Shown here in pieces: positions 1-7,910 of a DNA stretch of 16,571 nucleotides. This stretch comes from an uncultured Clostridium sp. (GTDB taxonomy: Bacteria > Bacillota > Clostridia > TANB77 > CAG-508), in NCBI GenBank assembly GCA_902462295.1, contig CABQAZ010000025.1:1-16571 (forward strand), written 5' to 3'. The notes beneath the pieces are model-generated. The model saw only the letters and a program-made list of their open reading frames with translations. It was not told the origin of the DNA and searched no databases. Each line of letters starts with the position of its first letter. Position 1 is the first letter of the stretch. The translations under genes and the position numbers were made by a program.

Positions 1-2
1 TT

Positions 3-1469
3 CCAAAAAGATATGAAAAAACATATTTTAACTGGATGGAAAACATTCAAGATTGGTGCATATCTCGCCAATTATGGTGGGGACATAGAATACCAGCATA
101 TTATTGTGATGAATGTGGACATATAAATGTAAGCAAAACAGCACCAGAAAAATGTGAAAAATGTGGTTCAACAAAATTACATCAAGATGAAGATTCACTA
201 GATACTTGGTTCAGTTCAGCATTATGGCCATTCTCAACATTAGGTTGGCCACATGAAACAGAAGATTTAAAAACATTTTATCCAACAAATGTATTAATAA
301 CAGGATATGACATAATATTCTTCTGGGTGGCAAGAATGATTTTTTCAGGATTGGAATTAATGAATGAAAAACCATTTAGTGATATCTTAATACATGGAAT
401 AGTAAGAGATAGTCAAGGAAGAAAAATGTCAAAATCATTAGGAAATGGAATTGACCCATTAGAAATAATTGATAAATACAGTACTGATGCATTAAGATTT
501 TCATTATTATATGGAACATCTGCTGGAAATGATATTAAATATATGCCCGAAAAACTTGACCAAGCATCAAATTTTGCTAATAAATTATGGAATGCCTCAA
601 AATTTGTAATTAATTCATTAGAAGATGATATTAAAGAAGAAAAAGAATTAAGAGTTGAAGATAGATGGGTACTAAATAAATTAAATAATTTGATAAAAAC
701 AGTATCACAAAATATCAATGATTATGATTTAGGTGTAGCACTTGAAAATATCTATAATTTTATTTGGAATGAATTCTGTGATTGGTATATAGAAATGGCA
801 AAATCAAGACTATATAGCGAAAATAAGCAAGAAAAAGCACAAGTATGTTATGTATTAAACTATGTACTTAGAAACAGTTTAAAATTGTTACATCCATTTA
901 TGCCATTTATCACGTCAGAAATTTACTCAAAACTTGTAAATCCTGATGACAAGGACTTAATGGTTTCTGATTGGCCAAAAGCAAATGATTCAATAGAATA
1001 TGATACAAGCAAAGATTTTATAGAAAACTTAAAAGATGTTATAACACAAATTAGAAACGTTAGAGCAAATATGAATGTACATCCAAGTAAAAAAGCAAAA
1101 TTAATTTTTGTTACAACTGAATATAAAAAAGATATCGAACAATCTAAAGCATTTATTGAAAAATTAGGATTTGCAAATGAAATTACAATTCAAAATAATA
1201 AAGCTAATATTCCTCAAAATGCTATTTCAATTATTTCAAATGGAATGGAAGTTTATATTCCATTTGAGGAATTAGTAGATGTAGAAGATGAGAAAAAACG
1301 TCTTGAAGAAGAAAAGAAAAAAGTCTTAGCAGAAATTGAAAGAGCAAGTAAGATGTTAGCTAATCCAGGATTTGTTAATAAGGCTCCTGAAGCCAAAATA
1401 AACGAAGAAAAAGCTAAACTAAATAAATATCAAGAGATGCTAAAAAGCATTGAAGAAAGATTAAAATAG
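3..1469 (+). CDS. valS: Valyl-tRNA synthetase, C-terminal part (5' truncated by window edge)
   Basis: Class I aminoacyl-tRNA synthetase that charges tRNA-Val with valine in the cytoplasm. The frame is open from the first full codon at position 3, so the gene starts outside the window; about 488 residues remain and the HIGH-containing N-terminal part is missing. Visible, numbered from the Met at 36: the DWCISRQLWWGHRIP signature typical of ValRS (residues 6-20), a zinc-ribbon CxxC pair (C24/C27, C40/C43), the KMSKS ATP-binding loop (encoded at 423-437, followed by LGNGIDP), an all-helical anticodon-binding domain (roughly residues 200-330), and the C-terminal coiled-coil tRNA arm rich in E and K (about residues 415-477). 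KMSKS and the zinc ribbon separate it from LeuRS and IleRS in this context. It ends in a hairpin terminator. It looks intact apart from the edge truncation. Confidence 0.97.
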   Translation, partial: PKRYEKTYFNWMENIQDWCISRQLWWGHRIPAYYCDECGHINVSKTAPEKCEKCGSTKLHQDEDSLDTWFSSALWPFSTLGWPHETEDLKTFYPTNVLITGYDIIFFWVARMIFSGLELMNEKPFSDILIHGIVRDSQGRKMSKSLGNGIDPLEIIDKYSTDALRFSLLYGTSAGNDIKYMPEKLDQASNFANKLWNASKFVINSLEDDIKEEKELRVEDRWVLNKLNNLIKTVSQNINDYDLGVALENIYNFIWNEFCDWYIEMAKSRLYSENKQEKAQVCYVLNYVLRNSLKLLHPFMPFITSEIYSKLVNPDDKDLMVSDWPKANDSIEYDTSKDFIENLKDVITQIRNVRANMNVHPSKKAKLIFVTTEYKKDIEQSKAFIEKLGFANEITIQNNKANIPQNAISIISNGMEVYIPFEELVDVEDEKKRLEEEKKKVLAEIERASKMLANPGFVNKAPEAKINEEKAKLNKYQEMLKSIEERLK

Positions 1470-1500
1470 AGGAGGGTATATACCCACCTCTATTTGTTCT
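1466..1500. terminator. Intrinsic terminator between valS and the convergent gene
   Basis: Arms ATAGAGG and CCTCTAT (1466-1472, 1487-1493) enclose an A/A mismatch and the inner stem GGGT-ATAT-ACCC. TTTGTTCT follows on the plus strand, and TTTAAT follows the mirror arm on the minus strand. It overlaps the valS stop codon and could serve both converging genes. Confidence 0.85.
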
Positions 1501-1521
1501 AAAGCTTATAATATAATATGT

Positions 1522-2292
1522 TTATTTTAATCCAAGTTCATTTATTTTTTCAAATGTCCAATTTTCCCCATCATATCCATCAAAAATCAAATAAATTTTA
1601 GAATTTTTATTAATAGAAATACGAATAACTCTAGAACTTACAGCAAAAAGCGTATGATTTGGAAAAGTTTTTCTAATTTCATCAAAAATAAAATCATATT
1701 TATTGACTTGAGGAATTTCAAGATAGACACAATCACCAGGTAAATTATCATATGTTCCTGAAGCCGAAAAAATGTTTCCATCAAGCTCATGATCATATCT
1801 ATAAATACACTTATCGTAATTGCATATGTTGTAAGAAAAACTCTTATTGTTTTTAACAGCGTCAAGTAACATTTCTAAAAAACTAGAAAAAGCTATTGGC
1901 TTTGTTAGTTCTTTTGCAGTGTTCAACTTCCATCTTTGTTCATTACCAGAACACATAAAATCCAAACAAATTTTAACATTGTTAATAGTAACATAAAACA
2001 ATATATTGGCATAAAGATCATATTGAAGTGAGATTCTATGTTGATTTGGAAAAGCTTTTTTGATTTCATCTAAAATGAAAGCAAACCTATTAGTTTGATT
2101 AGTAATTTCAAGATTACCAACTCTTTGATATTTTTTTAAGAACCCTCTTTCATCCAGATACACTTTTAAAATTGTAAAAGTTTTTTCTGGCCGATCACTA
2201 TAGTTAGTTATGGTATAATATGATGGCTTGTTAGTTTTCACATCTTCATGTAACAGTTCTAAAAACTTTGACATACTACTTATTATTTCCAT
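1522..2292 (-). CDS. Uncharacterised protein made of two tandem copies of one domain
   Basis: I do not recognise the family. The 256-residue product is clearly an internal duplication. Residues about 7-130 align with about 134-254: each copy begins FLE.L...VK.NK, has a Y.I.NY segment, then LEI..., F.FI.DEI.K.FPN at the middle, a beta-rich stretch, and closes with ..W...... (K/N).L. The duplication is also visible in the DNA, for example TTGGAAAAG near both FPN motifs, so it is fairly recent. There is no signal peptide, membrane segment or catalytic motif; the protein is probably cytosolic. The start at 2292 is backed by AAGGAG (minus strand, 2301-2306) with 8-base spacing and by an excellent upstream promoter. 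The gene runs against its neighbours as a single-gene unit. Role unknown. Confidence 0.85.
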   Translation of the reverse strand: MEIISSMSKFLELLHEDVKTNKPSYYTITNYSDRPEKTFTILKVYLDERGFLKKYQRVGNLEITNQTNRFAFILDEIKKAFPNQHRISLQYDLYANILFYVTINNVKICLDFMCSGNEQRWKLNTAKELTKPIAFSSFLEMLLDAVKNNKSFSYNICNYDKCIYRYDHELDGNIFSASGTYDNLPGDCVYLEIPQVNKYDFIFDEIRKTFPNHTLFAVSSRVIRISINKNSKIYLIFDGYDGENWTFEKINELGLK

Positions 2293-2348
2293 AAGCTGTT
2301 CTCCTTTTCTTAATTAAAAAATGGTATTATTTACTTGTAACAAACCAT

Positions 2349-2377
2349 ATTATAGCGTATTTTGCAAATTATGTCAA
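2349..2377 (-). promoter_or_regulatory. Consensus sigma-A promoter of the minus-strand duplicated gene
   Basis: On the minus strand TTGACA (2372-2377) and TATAAT (2349-2354) are separated by exactly 17 bases. Both hexamers are perfect. The -10 lies about 56 bases upstream of the start codon at 2292, giving a 5' leader of about 50 bases. This is the best match to a vegetative promoter in the window. Confidence 0.9.
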
Positions 2378-2467
2378 ATTATTTTACGTGCAAAATAGTT
2401 CTATCAAGTACTTTTTCTGCATATTATAATTTAGTATAGAAAATTTATATACGAAAGGATGAAAAAT

Positions 2468-2773
2468 ATGATAGATGAAAGAAAAAGCATGAACATAAAT
2501 GTTAATCCCAACATAGTTCAAAACTTAGTATTAGAAAATAGAGGAAAATTAAATGTATCTGGTGTAAATGACGTATTAAGTTTTGATGACCAAGTAGTAA
2601 TGGTAGATACAGAATTAGGACTACTAACTGTAAAGGGAGAAAATATCAGAATAAACAAACTAAGTCTTGATACAGCAGAAGTAATAATTGAAGGAGAAAT
2701 ATCAAGTCTGGCATATAGTCAAAGCAAACAAGAAAAAAATGCAGGAACAATATTAAGTAAAATATTCAAATAG
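2468..2773 (+). CDS. yabP: Sporulation protein YabP
   Basis: Small YabP/YqfC-family protein of about 101 residues. In Bacillus, YabP is a mother-cell sporulation protein. Family features seen: an N-terminal segment with LVLENRGKLNVSGVNDVLSF, then DTELGLLTVKGENIRINKLSLDTAEVIIEGEI, a beta-rich core. I place the start at 2468, because the purines AAAGG (2454-2458) lie 9 bases before that ATG, whereas they abut the in-frame ATG at 2459 with no spacing. yabQ follows after 12 bases, so the two form an operon with the DivIC-type gene, as in Bacillus. A TATAAT at 2425-2430 with a poor -35 could be the promoter; no convincing sigma-E promoter was found. Confidence 0.93.
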   Translation: MIDERKSMNINVNPNIVQNLVLENRGKLNVSGVNDVLSFDDQVVMVDTELGLLTVKGENIRINKLSLDTAEVIIEGEISSLAYSQSKQEKNAGTILSKIFK

Positions 2774-2785
2774 AAAGGCAAAAGT

Positions 2786-3226
2786 ATGGCTCAAGATCAA
2801 GCATATTTATTTTTAGTTTTTTCATTAACAGGTGTAGCAATAGGAATTTTATTCGATTTTTTTAGAATCTTAAGAAGAAGTATAAAAACCTCAAATATAA
2901 TAACATATATAGAAGACGTTTTATTTTGGATTTTAACAGGAATTTTAGTTTTATATAACATATGGTACTTTAATAATGGAGAAATTCGTATATATATGTT
3001 TTTAGGAATAGTAATTGGTGTTTTAGTATATATGTCAACACTAAGTAATATATTTGTAAAAATCTTTAGCAAAATTTTAAGTTTTATAATAAAAATAATG
3101 GAAATACCATTTAAAATAATAATAGATATTTTTAGAAAAATAAATACAATAACCGTGTCATTTTTTATGAAATTTGTAAAAAAAATTAAAATAAAAAAGG
3201 GGAATTTTGTAAATAATGGAGAATAA
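2786..3226 (+). CDS. yabQ: Spore cortex biosynthesis membrane protein YabQ
   Basis: YabQ is an integral membrane protein that in Bacillus is needed for spore cortex formation and sits in the membranes around the forespore. The 146-residue product begins with QAYLFLVFSLTGVAIGILFD, a hydrophobic segment and the FDFFR motif typical of the family. Further hydrophobic segments lie at about residues 43-63 and 70-88, followed by a long basic, amphipathic C-terminal tail (KIFSKI...KKIKIKK) that is probably cytoplasmic. It has an AAAGG ribosome binding site just before the start and follows yabP by 12 bases. Assignment rests on sequence features and on the yabP-yabQ-divIC gene order. Confidence 0.93.
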   Translation: MAQDQAYLFLVFSLTGVAIGILFDFFRILRRSIKTSNIITYIEDVLFWILTGILVLYNIWYFNNGEIRIYMFLGIVIGVLVYMSTLSNIFVKIFSKILSFIIKIMEIPFKIIIDIFRKINTITVSFFMKFVKKIKIKKGNFVNNGE

Positions 3227-3268
3227 TATATATGTAAGATATTTTGTATAGAAAAATGGAGAGTACAT

Positions 3269-3550
3269 ATGAAAAAAGGCAAATTATTAAGAAATGCGTT
3301 TTTGATAGCATTAGTAATATGGATTATTATGTTGATAAAACAACAAATAAATATATCACAATATAAAACTGAGATTAAACAATTATCATCAAAAATAGAA
3401 ATTGCAGAAAACGAATTAGATGAAAATAAGCAAGATTTAGAACAAGAAAAGAAAAACACAGATTCATTAGAATATATAGAAAAGTTAGCACGTGAAAAAC
3501 TAGGAATGTATTTACAAAACGAAAGAGTTTATATCGATAATAATAGGTAA
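3269..3550 (+). CDS. divIC: DivIC/FtsB-type septum formation initiator
   Basis: Bitopic cell-division protein of the FtsB/DivIC family (93 residues), which in Bacillus forms a complex with FtsL and DivIB and links the Z-ring to septal wall synthesis. Visible: a short basic cytoplasmic N-terminus, one membrane helix (about residues 9-26, with IALVIWIIMLI), an external coiled coil (about 28-70, with the pattern L..KI..AE.EL.E), and the family C-terminal motif YIEKLAREKLGMY followed by a short extension. GGAGAG precedes the ATG. It lies 42 bases after yabQ, the same order as in Bacillus. The symbol follows this synteny; ftsB-like would also be a fair name. Confidence 0.9.
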   Translation: MKKGKLLRNAFLIALVIWIIMLIKQQINISQYKTEIKQLSSKIEIAENELDENKQDLEQEKKNTDSLEYIEKLAREKLGMYLQNERVYIDNNR

Positions 3551-3592
3551 ATCCTTAAAGCAACATTCAAGTTTTAAGGATTTATTTTTATT
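3548..3592 (+). terminator. Intrinsic terminator after the divIC gene
   Basis: A perfect 12-bp stem, TAAATCCTTAAA (3548-3559) with TTTAAGGATTTA (3573-3584), has a 13-base loop and is followed by TTTTTATT. It begins at the divIC stop codon and separates the sporulation/division operon from rho. Confidence 0.9.
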
Positions 3593-3648
3593 AAATTCAT
3601 AAAAAAAATCCATTAAAAATATAAATAATAATAAAATAGGAGGTAGTT

Positions 3649-5001
3649 ATGTCTGAATTAGAGAACATGACATTATTAGAATTGAGAAATTTTGCAAAAG
3701 AACAAAATATAAAAAATATATCAAAATTAAAAAAAGACGAATTAATAGCATTATTAAAGCAAGTAGCAGAAACATCAAAACCACAAGAAGAAAAAGAAGA
3801 AATAAGATATGATAAAAATGATGAAGAACAATTAGAAGAAGCTGGAGAATCAGTAATAGACTACAAAGTAACAAATGAAGATGATGAAATAGTTGAAGGA
3901 ATATTAGAAGTTTTACCAGATGGATATGGATTTTTAAGAGGAGATAATTATTTATCAAGTCCAAAAGATGTATATATATCACCAATACAAATCAGAAGAT
4001 TCAAACTAGACACAGGAGATATAGTAAAAGGAATATCTAGAACAAAAGATGGAGAAAAATTTCCATCATTAATATTTGTTGGAGAAGTAAATGGAGAACA
4101 TCCTGAAAAAGCAGCAAAAAGAAAAAGATTTGATGAATTAACACCTATATATCCAAATGAAAGATTAAAACTAGAAACAACACCTACAGAATATGCAATG
4201 AGGATAATTGATTTAATCTCACCAATAGGAAAAGGACAAAGAGGAATGATTGTAGCACCACCTAAAGTTGGAAAAACAACACTATTAAAGAAAATAGCAA
4301 ATAGTATAACTGCAAACAATCCAGAAGTAGAATTGATTGTACTATTAATAGATGAAAGACCAGAAGAAGTTACAGACATGAAACGTTCTATAAAAGGACA
4401 AGTAATATATTCAACATTTGATGAAATGCCTGAACATCATGTAAAAGTTGCAGAAATGGTGCTTGAAAGAGCAAAAAGAATAATAGAACATAATAAGGAT
4501 GTTGTAATATTATTAGATAGTATTACAAGATTAGCTCGTGCGTACAATTTAGTAATGCCATTATCAGGAAAAACACTATCAGGAGGACTTGACCCAGCAG
4601 CATTACATAAGCCAAAAAAATTTTTTGGAGCTGCCAGAAATATAGAAAATGGTGGAAGTTTAACAATACTTGCAACAGCATTAATCGAAACAGGAAGTAG
4701 AATGGATGATGTAATATTTGAAGAATTTAAAGGAACAGGAAATATGGAAGTACATCTAGATAGAAAATTATCTGAAAGACGTATTTTCCCAGCAATAGAC
4801 ATCAATAAATCAGGAACAAGAAGAGAAGATTTGTTATTAACCAAACCTGAAAAAGAAACAGTATTTGCACTAAGAAAAGCTTTAAACAACTTACCAGTTG
4901 CAGATGTAACAGAACAAATTATTTCACAAATGACACAAACCAAAAATAATGCTGAATTTATAATAAGAATGGATTCTTATTTAAGAAATTACAAAAATTA
5001 G
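3649..5001 (+). CDS. rho: Transcription termination factor Rho
   Basis: Hexameric RNA-dependent ATPase/helicase that releases RNA polymerase at Rho-dependent terminators. At 450 residues it is close to the usual length. Domains in order: Rho N-terminal helical domain (1-38, with MTLLELRNFAKEQNI and LKKDELIALL), a short acidic linker (about 43-70), a cold-shock-like RNA-binding domain (about 80-145, EGILEVLPDGYGFLR), and the RecA-type motor with Walker A PPKVGKT (204-210, K209), Walker B LLIDE (D235), the SGKTLSGGLDP loop (about 306-316) and the ALIETGSRMDD/EEFKGTGN segment. The start is set by a perfect AGGAGGT seven bases or fewer upstream. A weak promoter, TTCATA (3596-3601) and TATAAA (3620-3625) with an 18-base gap, could serve it. 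No damage is seen. Confidence 0.98.
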   Translation: MSELENMTLLELRNFAKEQNIKNISKLKKDELIALLKQVAETSKPQEEKEEIRYDKNDEEQLEEAGESVIDYKVTNEDDEIVEGILEVLPDGYGFLRGDNYLSSPKDVYISPIQIRRFKLDTGDIVKGISRTKDGEKFPSLIFVGEVNGEHPEKAAKRKRFDELTPIYPNERLKLETTPTEYAMRIIDLISPIGKGQRGMIVAPPKVGKTTLLKKIANSITANNPEVELIVLLIDERPEEVTDMKRSIKGQVIYSTFDEMPEHHVKVAEMVLERAKRIIEHNKDVVILLDSITRLARAYNLVMPLSGKTLSGGLDPAALHKPKKFFGAARNIENGGSLTILATALIETGSRMDDVIFEEFKGTGNMEVHLDRKLSERRIFPAIDINKSGTRREDLLLTKPEKETVFALRKALNNLPVADVTEQIISQMTQTKNNAEFIIRMDSYLRNYKN

Positions 5002-5016
5002 TTATAAAAAAATTTG

Positions 5017-5062
5017 TGAAACATAAAGATAAAAAGTTGTCTTTATGTTTCATTTATGTTAT
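5017..5062 (+). terminator. Intrinsic terminator after rho
   Basis: A perfect 13-bp stem, TGAAACATAAAGA (5017-5029) with TCTTTATGTTTCA (5040-5052), has a 10-base loop and is followed by the T-rich TTTATGTTATTATT. It lies 15 bases after the rho stop codon. Confidence 0.88.
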
Positions 5063-5105
5063 TATTCAAATATAAATAAAAATTAAAAGAAAGGATGTAT
5101 ATAAA

Positions 5106-6026
5106 ATGGAAGAAGAAAGCTTTGAAAAATTATATAATGAAACATTAAATACAAAAAGAATTGATAAAAGAGTAACAGGAACTGTAATTCAAATTTCAAG
5201 CAAGGGAGAAATATTTGTAGATATAAAATATAAAGCAGATGGAATTATACCAAAGTCAGAATATTCAGATGATGAAACAAAAAATCCAAAAGACGAATTT
5301 AAACCAGGGGATAAGATAACAGCAGATGTATTAAAATGGAATGATGGATTAGGAAATGTTCTTTTATCTTATAAAAAATATAAAAGAGAAGAAAACGCAA
5401 AAAGAGAAAAAGAACTAAAAATCAAACATGCAGAAGATATAAAAAGACAGAAAATAGAAAGAGCAAAAAATCTTGAAGAATTTTGGAATAATATAAAAGT
5501 AGGAAAAGCATATACAGGAACAATTACCAAAATTGTAGATTATGGAATATTTGTTGATTTAGGACTAGTAACAGGATTAGCACACAAATCAGAATTAGTA
5601 TGGAATAGAAATAAAAAACTTGAAGACAAATTTAATATAGGTGATGAAATAGAAGTAAAAATAAAAGATTTTAACAAAGAAGAAAAAAGAATAAGCTTAG
5701 AATATCCATTAAAAGGAGAAAATCCTTGGTTTGCATTAGCAAATAAATATAATGTAAATGATATAGTTACTTGTAAAGTAGTAAAATTTGCACCATTTGG
5801 AGCTTTTGTAGAATTAGAAAAAGGACTAGAGGGATTAGTTCATAATTCAGAAATAACAGGATTAAGAAGAGTAGTAAAACCAGAAGATGAACTAAAATTA
5901 GGGCAATTAGTTAATGCAAAAATTATAAATATAGACAGAGAAAAATTAAAAATAGGATTAACTATTAAAGAACTTGAAGGAACTTCTTCAGAATATGGAT
6001 ATGAAGAATATATAAGAAAACAATAA
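5106..6026 (+). CDS. Three-domain S1 RNA-binding protein (ribosomal protein S1-like)
   Basis: A 306-residue protein with three S1 (OB-fold) RNA-binding domains: about 18-92 (VTGTVIQISSKGEIFVDI, more diverged), about 132-202 (YTGTITKIVDYGIFVDL) and about 219-291 (VTCKVVKFAPFGAFVELEKGLEGLVHNSEI). A charged helical linker rich in K and E (about 93-130) joins domains 1 and 2. It may act like the short S1 homologues of Firmicutes in mRNA binding at the ribosome; whether it is a true bS1 cannot be told from sequence alone. AAAGGATG precedes the start. Its place downstream of divIC recalls the single-S1-domain gene yabR in Bacillus, but this protein is three domains long and is separated from divIC by rho. 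The preceding terminator suggests it has its own promoter. Confidence 0.9.
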   Translation: MEEESFEKLYNETLNTKRIDKRVTGTVIQISSKGEIFVDIKYKADGIIPKSEYSDDETKNPKDEFKPGDKITADVLKWNDGLGNVLLSYKKYKREENAKREKELKIKHAEDIKRQKIERAKNLEEFWNNIKVGKAYTGTITKIVDYGIFVDLGLVTGLAHKSELVWNRNKKLEDKFNIGDEIEVKIKDFNKEEKRISLEYPLKGENPWFALANKYNVNDIVTCKVVKFAPFGAFVELEKGLEGLVHNSEITGLRRVVKPEDELKLGQLVNAKIINIDREKLKIGLTIKELEGTSSEYGYEEYIRKQ

Positions 6027-6046
6027 AATTAACTTAAATAAAATAG

Positions 6047-6078
6047 TTCACATAGAATTCATATTAGTTTAATATAAT
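6047..6078 (+). promoter_or_regulatory. Candidate response-regulator boxes and promoter of the two-component operon
   Basis: TTCACA (6047-6052) and TTCATA (6058-6063) are direct repeats 11 bases apart, the usual arrangement for OmpR/PhoB-family regulators. TATAAT (6073-6078) starts 15 bases after the second box starts. Seen without an activator, TTCACA-17-TAATAT (6070-6075) also works as a weak promoter. The same design precedes the MMPL gene (9434-9465), which suggests autoregulation by the encoded regulator. Confidence 0.6.
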
Positions 6079-6101
6079 ATTTTTGTCGAAGAGGTGAAAA
6101 T

Positions 6102-6776
6102 ATGTTTAATGTTTTAGTTGTAGAAGATGATAAAAATCTAAAAAAGCTTATGATCACTTATTTAAAGAAAAATAATTATACAACATTTGAGGCAAGTAAT
6201 GGAGTACAAGCATTAGATATAATTGACAAACAATATATTGATTTAGTAATTAGTGATATTATGATGCCAGAAATGGATGGATATGAATTACTAAATGAAT
6301 TAAGGACATCAAACTATGAAATACCAATAATGTTAATTACCGCAAAAAGTGATATAAGAGACAAAAAACAGGGATTTATTTTAGGAGCAGATGACTATAT
6401 GGTAAAACCGATTGATATGGAAGAAATGGTTTTACGAGTTTCTGTTTTATTAAAACGTGTTAAAAGTGCCAATAAAAGAAAAATCATTTTAGGAGATTTA
6501 ATAATTGATTATGACCAATTAAGTGTTACAAAGCACGGTAAAGTATTTAATCTTGCACAAAAAGAATTTTACTTATTATATAAGCTTATAAGTTCTCCAA
6601 ACACTATATTTAGTAGACAAGAATTAATAGAAGAAATTTGGGGACTTGAAAGCGAATCTGAATACAGAACAGTTGATGTTCACATAAAAAGACTACGAGA
6701 AAAATTAAGTGATATAAAAGAATTTGAAATTGTTACTGTACGAGGAGCAGGATACAAAATTATTATAAATAAGTGA
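6102..6776 (+). CDS. OmpR/PhoB-family response regulator
   Basis: Two-domain DNA-binding response regulator of 224 residues. The receiver domain (1-115) has the acidic pocket E8/D9/D10, phospho-acceptor D52 within ISDIMMPEMDG, the switch T80 and the conserved K102-P103. The C-terminal winged helix (about 127-222) has the family markers FNLAQKEFYLLYKL, FSRQELIEEIW, RTVDVHIKRLREKL and VTVRGAGYKI. GAGGTG precedes the start. It is the first gene of an operon with the histidine kinase, whose start lies 9 bases after its stop. The promoter carries paired TTMACA-like boxes, so a PhoP/PhoB-like DNA preference is inferred, not shown. Signal and full regulon are unknown. Confidence 0.96.
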   Translation: MFNVLVVEDDKNLKKLMITYLKKNNYTTFEASNGVQALDIIDKQYIDLVISDIMMPEMDGYELLNELRTSNYEIPIMLITAKSDIRDKKQGFILGADDYMVKPIDMEEMVLRVSVLLKRVKSANKRKIILGDLIIDYDQLSVTKHGKVFNLAQKEFYLLYKLISSPNTIFSRQELIEEIWGLESESEYRTVDVHIKRLREKLSDIKEFEIVTVRGAGYKIIINK

Positions 6777-6785
6777 GGAAAATAA

Positions 6786-7892
6786 ATGAAAGATAAAATT
6801 TTTGGAACAAAACGAACAATACAAAGAAAATTAGTTGTTCAATTAGCTGTTGCAATTATATTAGTAATTATTCTTTCAGCAATAGGATTATATATATTTA
6901 CACATCAAGCTATATCACGATATTTAGTATTTAATCTAGATGATGAATCAGAAAAGATTGAATTGTGGAAAATTTTTGAATTAGGTATAGGTATAATAGT
7001 TGTAAATACTGTACTTATTAGTTTTGCCATTATAAGAATATCAACAAAAACTTTAGCAGAACCATTATCCAAAAGTATTGAAGCAACCAAAAAGGTTGCA
7101 GAGGGGGACTTTTCGGTTAGGCTAGAGACCAAAAGAGATGATGAAACAAAAGAACTAGTAGATAATTTCAATAGAATGGTAAAACAATTAGGAAAAACAG
7201 AAATATTACAAAAAGATTTTATAGACAATGTATCACATGAAATAAAAACACCTATTAATTCTATACAAGGATTTACAAAGCTTTTAGATGATAATGATTT
7301 ATCAGAACAAGAAAGGAAAGAATACATAAACATTATTTTAGAAGAAACAAATCGACTACTAAAATTATCGAGCAATATATTAAAATTAGCAAAATTGCAA
7401 CATCAAGATAAAGTAATTAATAATGAAGAAATTAATTTATCAGAGCAAATAAAAAAAGCAGTTCTCTTGTTAGAACCAAAATGGAAAGATAAAAATATTA
7501 ATTTTTCAATAGATGCAAGAGAAGTTTATTTTTATGGTGATGAAGATTTACTATTTCAAGTATGGACAAACTTATTAGATAATGCTATTAAATTCTCAAA
7601 CTCTAATGGAAAAATATCTGTAAAAATTAGTACTGTAGAAGATAAAATTGAAGTAAGTATAAAAGATAATGGAATAGGTATGGATAGCGATGAGCTTGAA
7701 ATGATATATACAAGATTTTATCAAATAGATAAATCTCATTCAGGAGAAGGAAGCGGACTTGGTCTTGCGATTGTAAAAAGGATTGTTGAAATTTCAAATG
7801 GAGAAATAAATGTTGAAAGTGAAAAAGGAAAAGGAACAACATTTACTATAGTTCTTCCAAAAAAAGAAAAAACGAATAAAATAATTATATAA
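6786..7892 (+). CDS. Membrane sensor histidine kinase with a very short external loop
   Basis: Partner kinase of the preceding regulator (368 residues). Two membrane helices (about 17-38 and 63-83) flank only about 24 external residues, too few for a usual ligand-binding domain. A HAMP domain follows (about 84-138, ...AEPLSKSIEATKKVAEGDFSVRL...), then HisKA with VSHEIKTP (autophosphorylated H151), and a HATPase domain with the N box NLLDNAIKF (from N262), G1 box DNGIGM (from D294) and G2 box GEGSGLGLA (320-328). All catalytic motifs are intact. The short loop suggests sensing within or at the membrane, or through a partner such as the DUF308 protein next door; this is inference. Its ribosome binding site GAGGA overlaps the end of the regulator gene, implying coupled translation. 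Confidence 0.96.
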   Translation: MKDKIFGTKRTIQRKLVVQLAVAIILVIILSAIGLYIFTHQAISRYLVFNLDDESEKIELWKIFELGIGIIVVNTVLISFAIIRISTKTLAEPLSKSIEATKKVAEGDFSVRLETKRDDETKELVDNFNRMVKQLGKTEILQKDFIDNVSHEIKTPINSIQGFTKLLDDNDLSEQERKEYINIILEETNRLLKLSSNILKLAKLQHQDKVINNEEINLSEQIKKAVLLLEPKWKDKNINFSIDAREVYFYGDEDLLFQVWTNLLDNAIKFSNSNGKISVKISTVEDKIEVSIKDNGIGMDSDELEMIYTRFYQIDKSHSGEGSGLGLAIVKRIVEISNGEINVESEKGKGTTFTIVLPKKEKTNKIII

Positions 7893-7910
7893 AAGAAAGG
7901 CGGAATTTTT

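Noticed and set aside
2419..2450. Sigma-E-type sporulation promoter before yabP
   Set aside because: A GCATATT and a CATATTAT-like motif exist, but no pair with proper spacing could be found.
3647..4943. Long minus-strand frames opposite rho, and similar frames opposite divIC/yabQ, the histidine kinase and the MMPL gene
   Set aside because: They are antisense shadows of well-supported genes, with no ribosome binding sites and low-complexity products.
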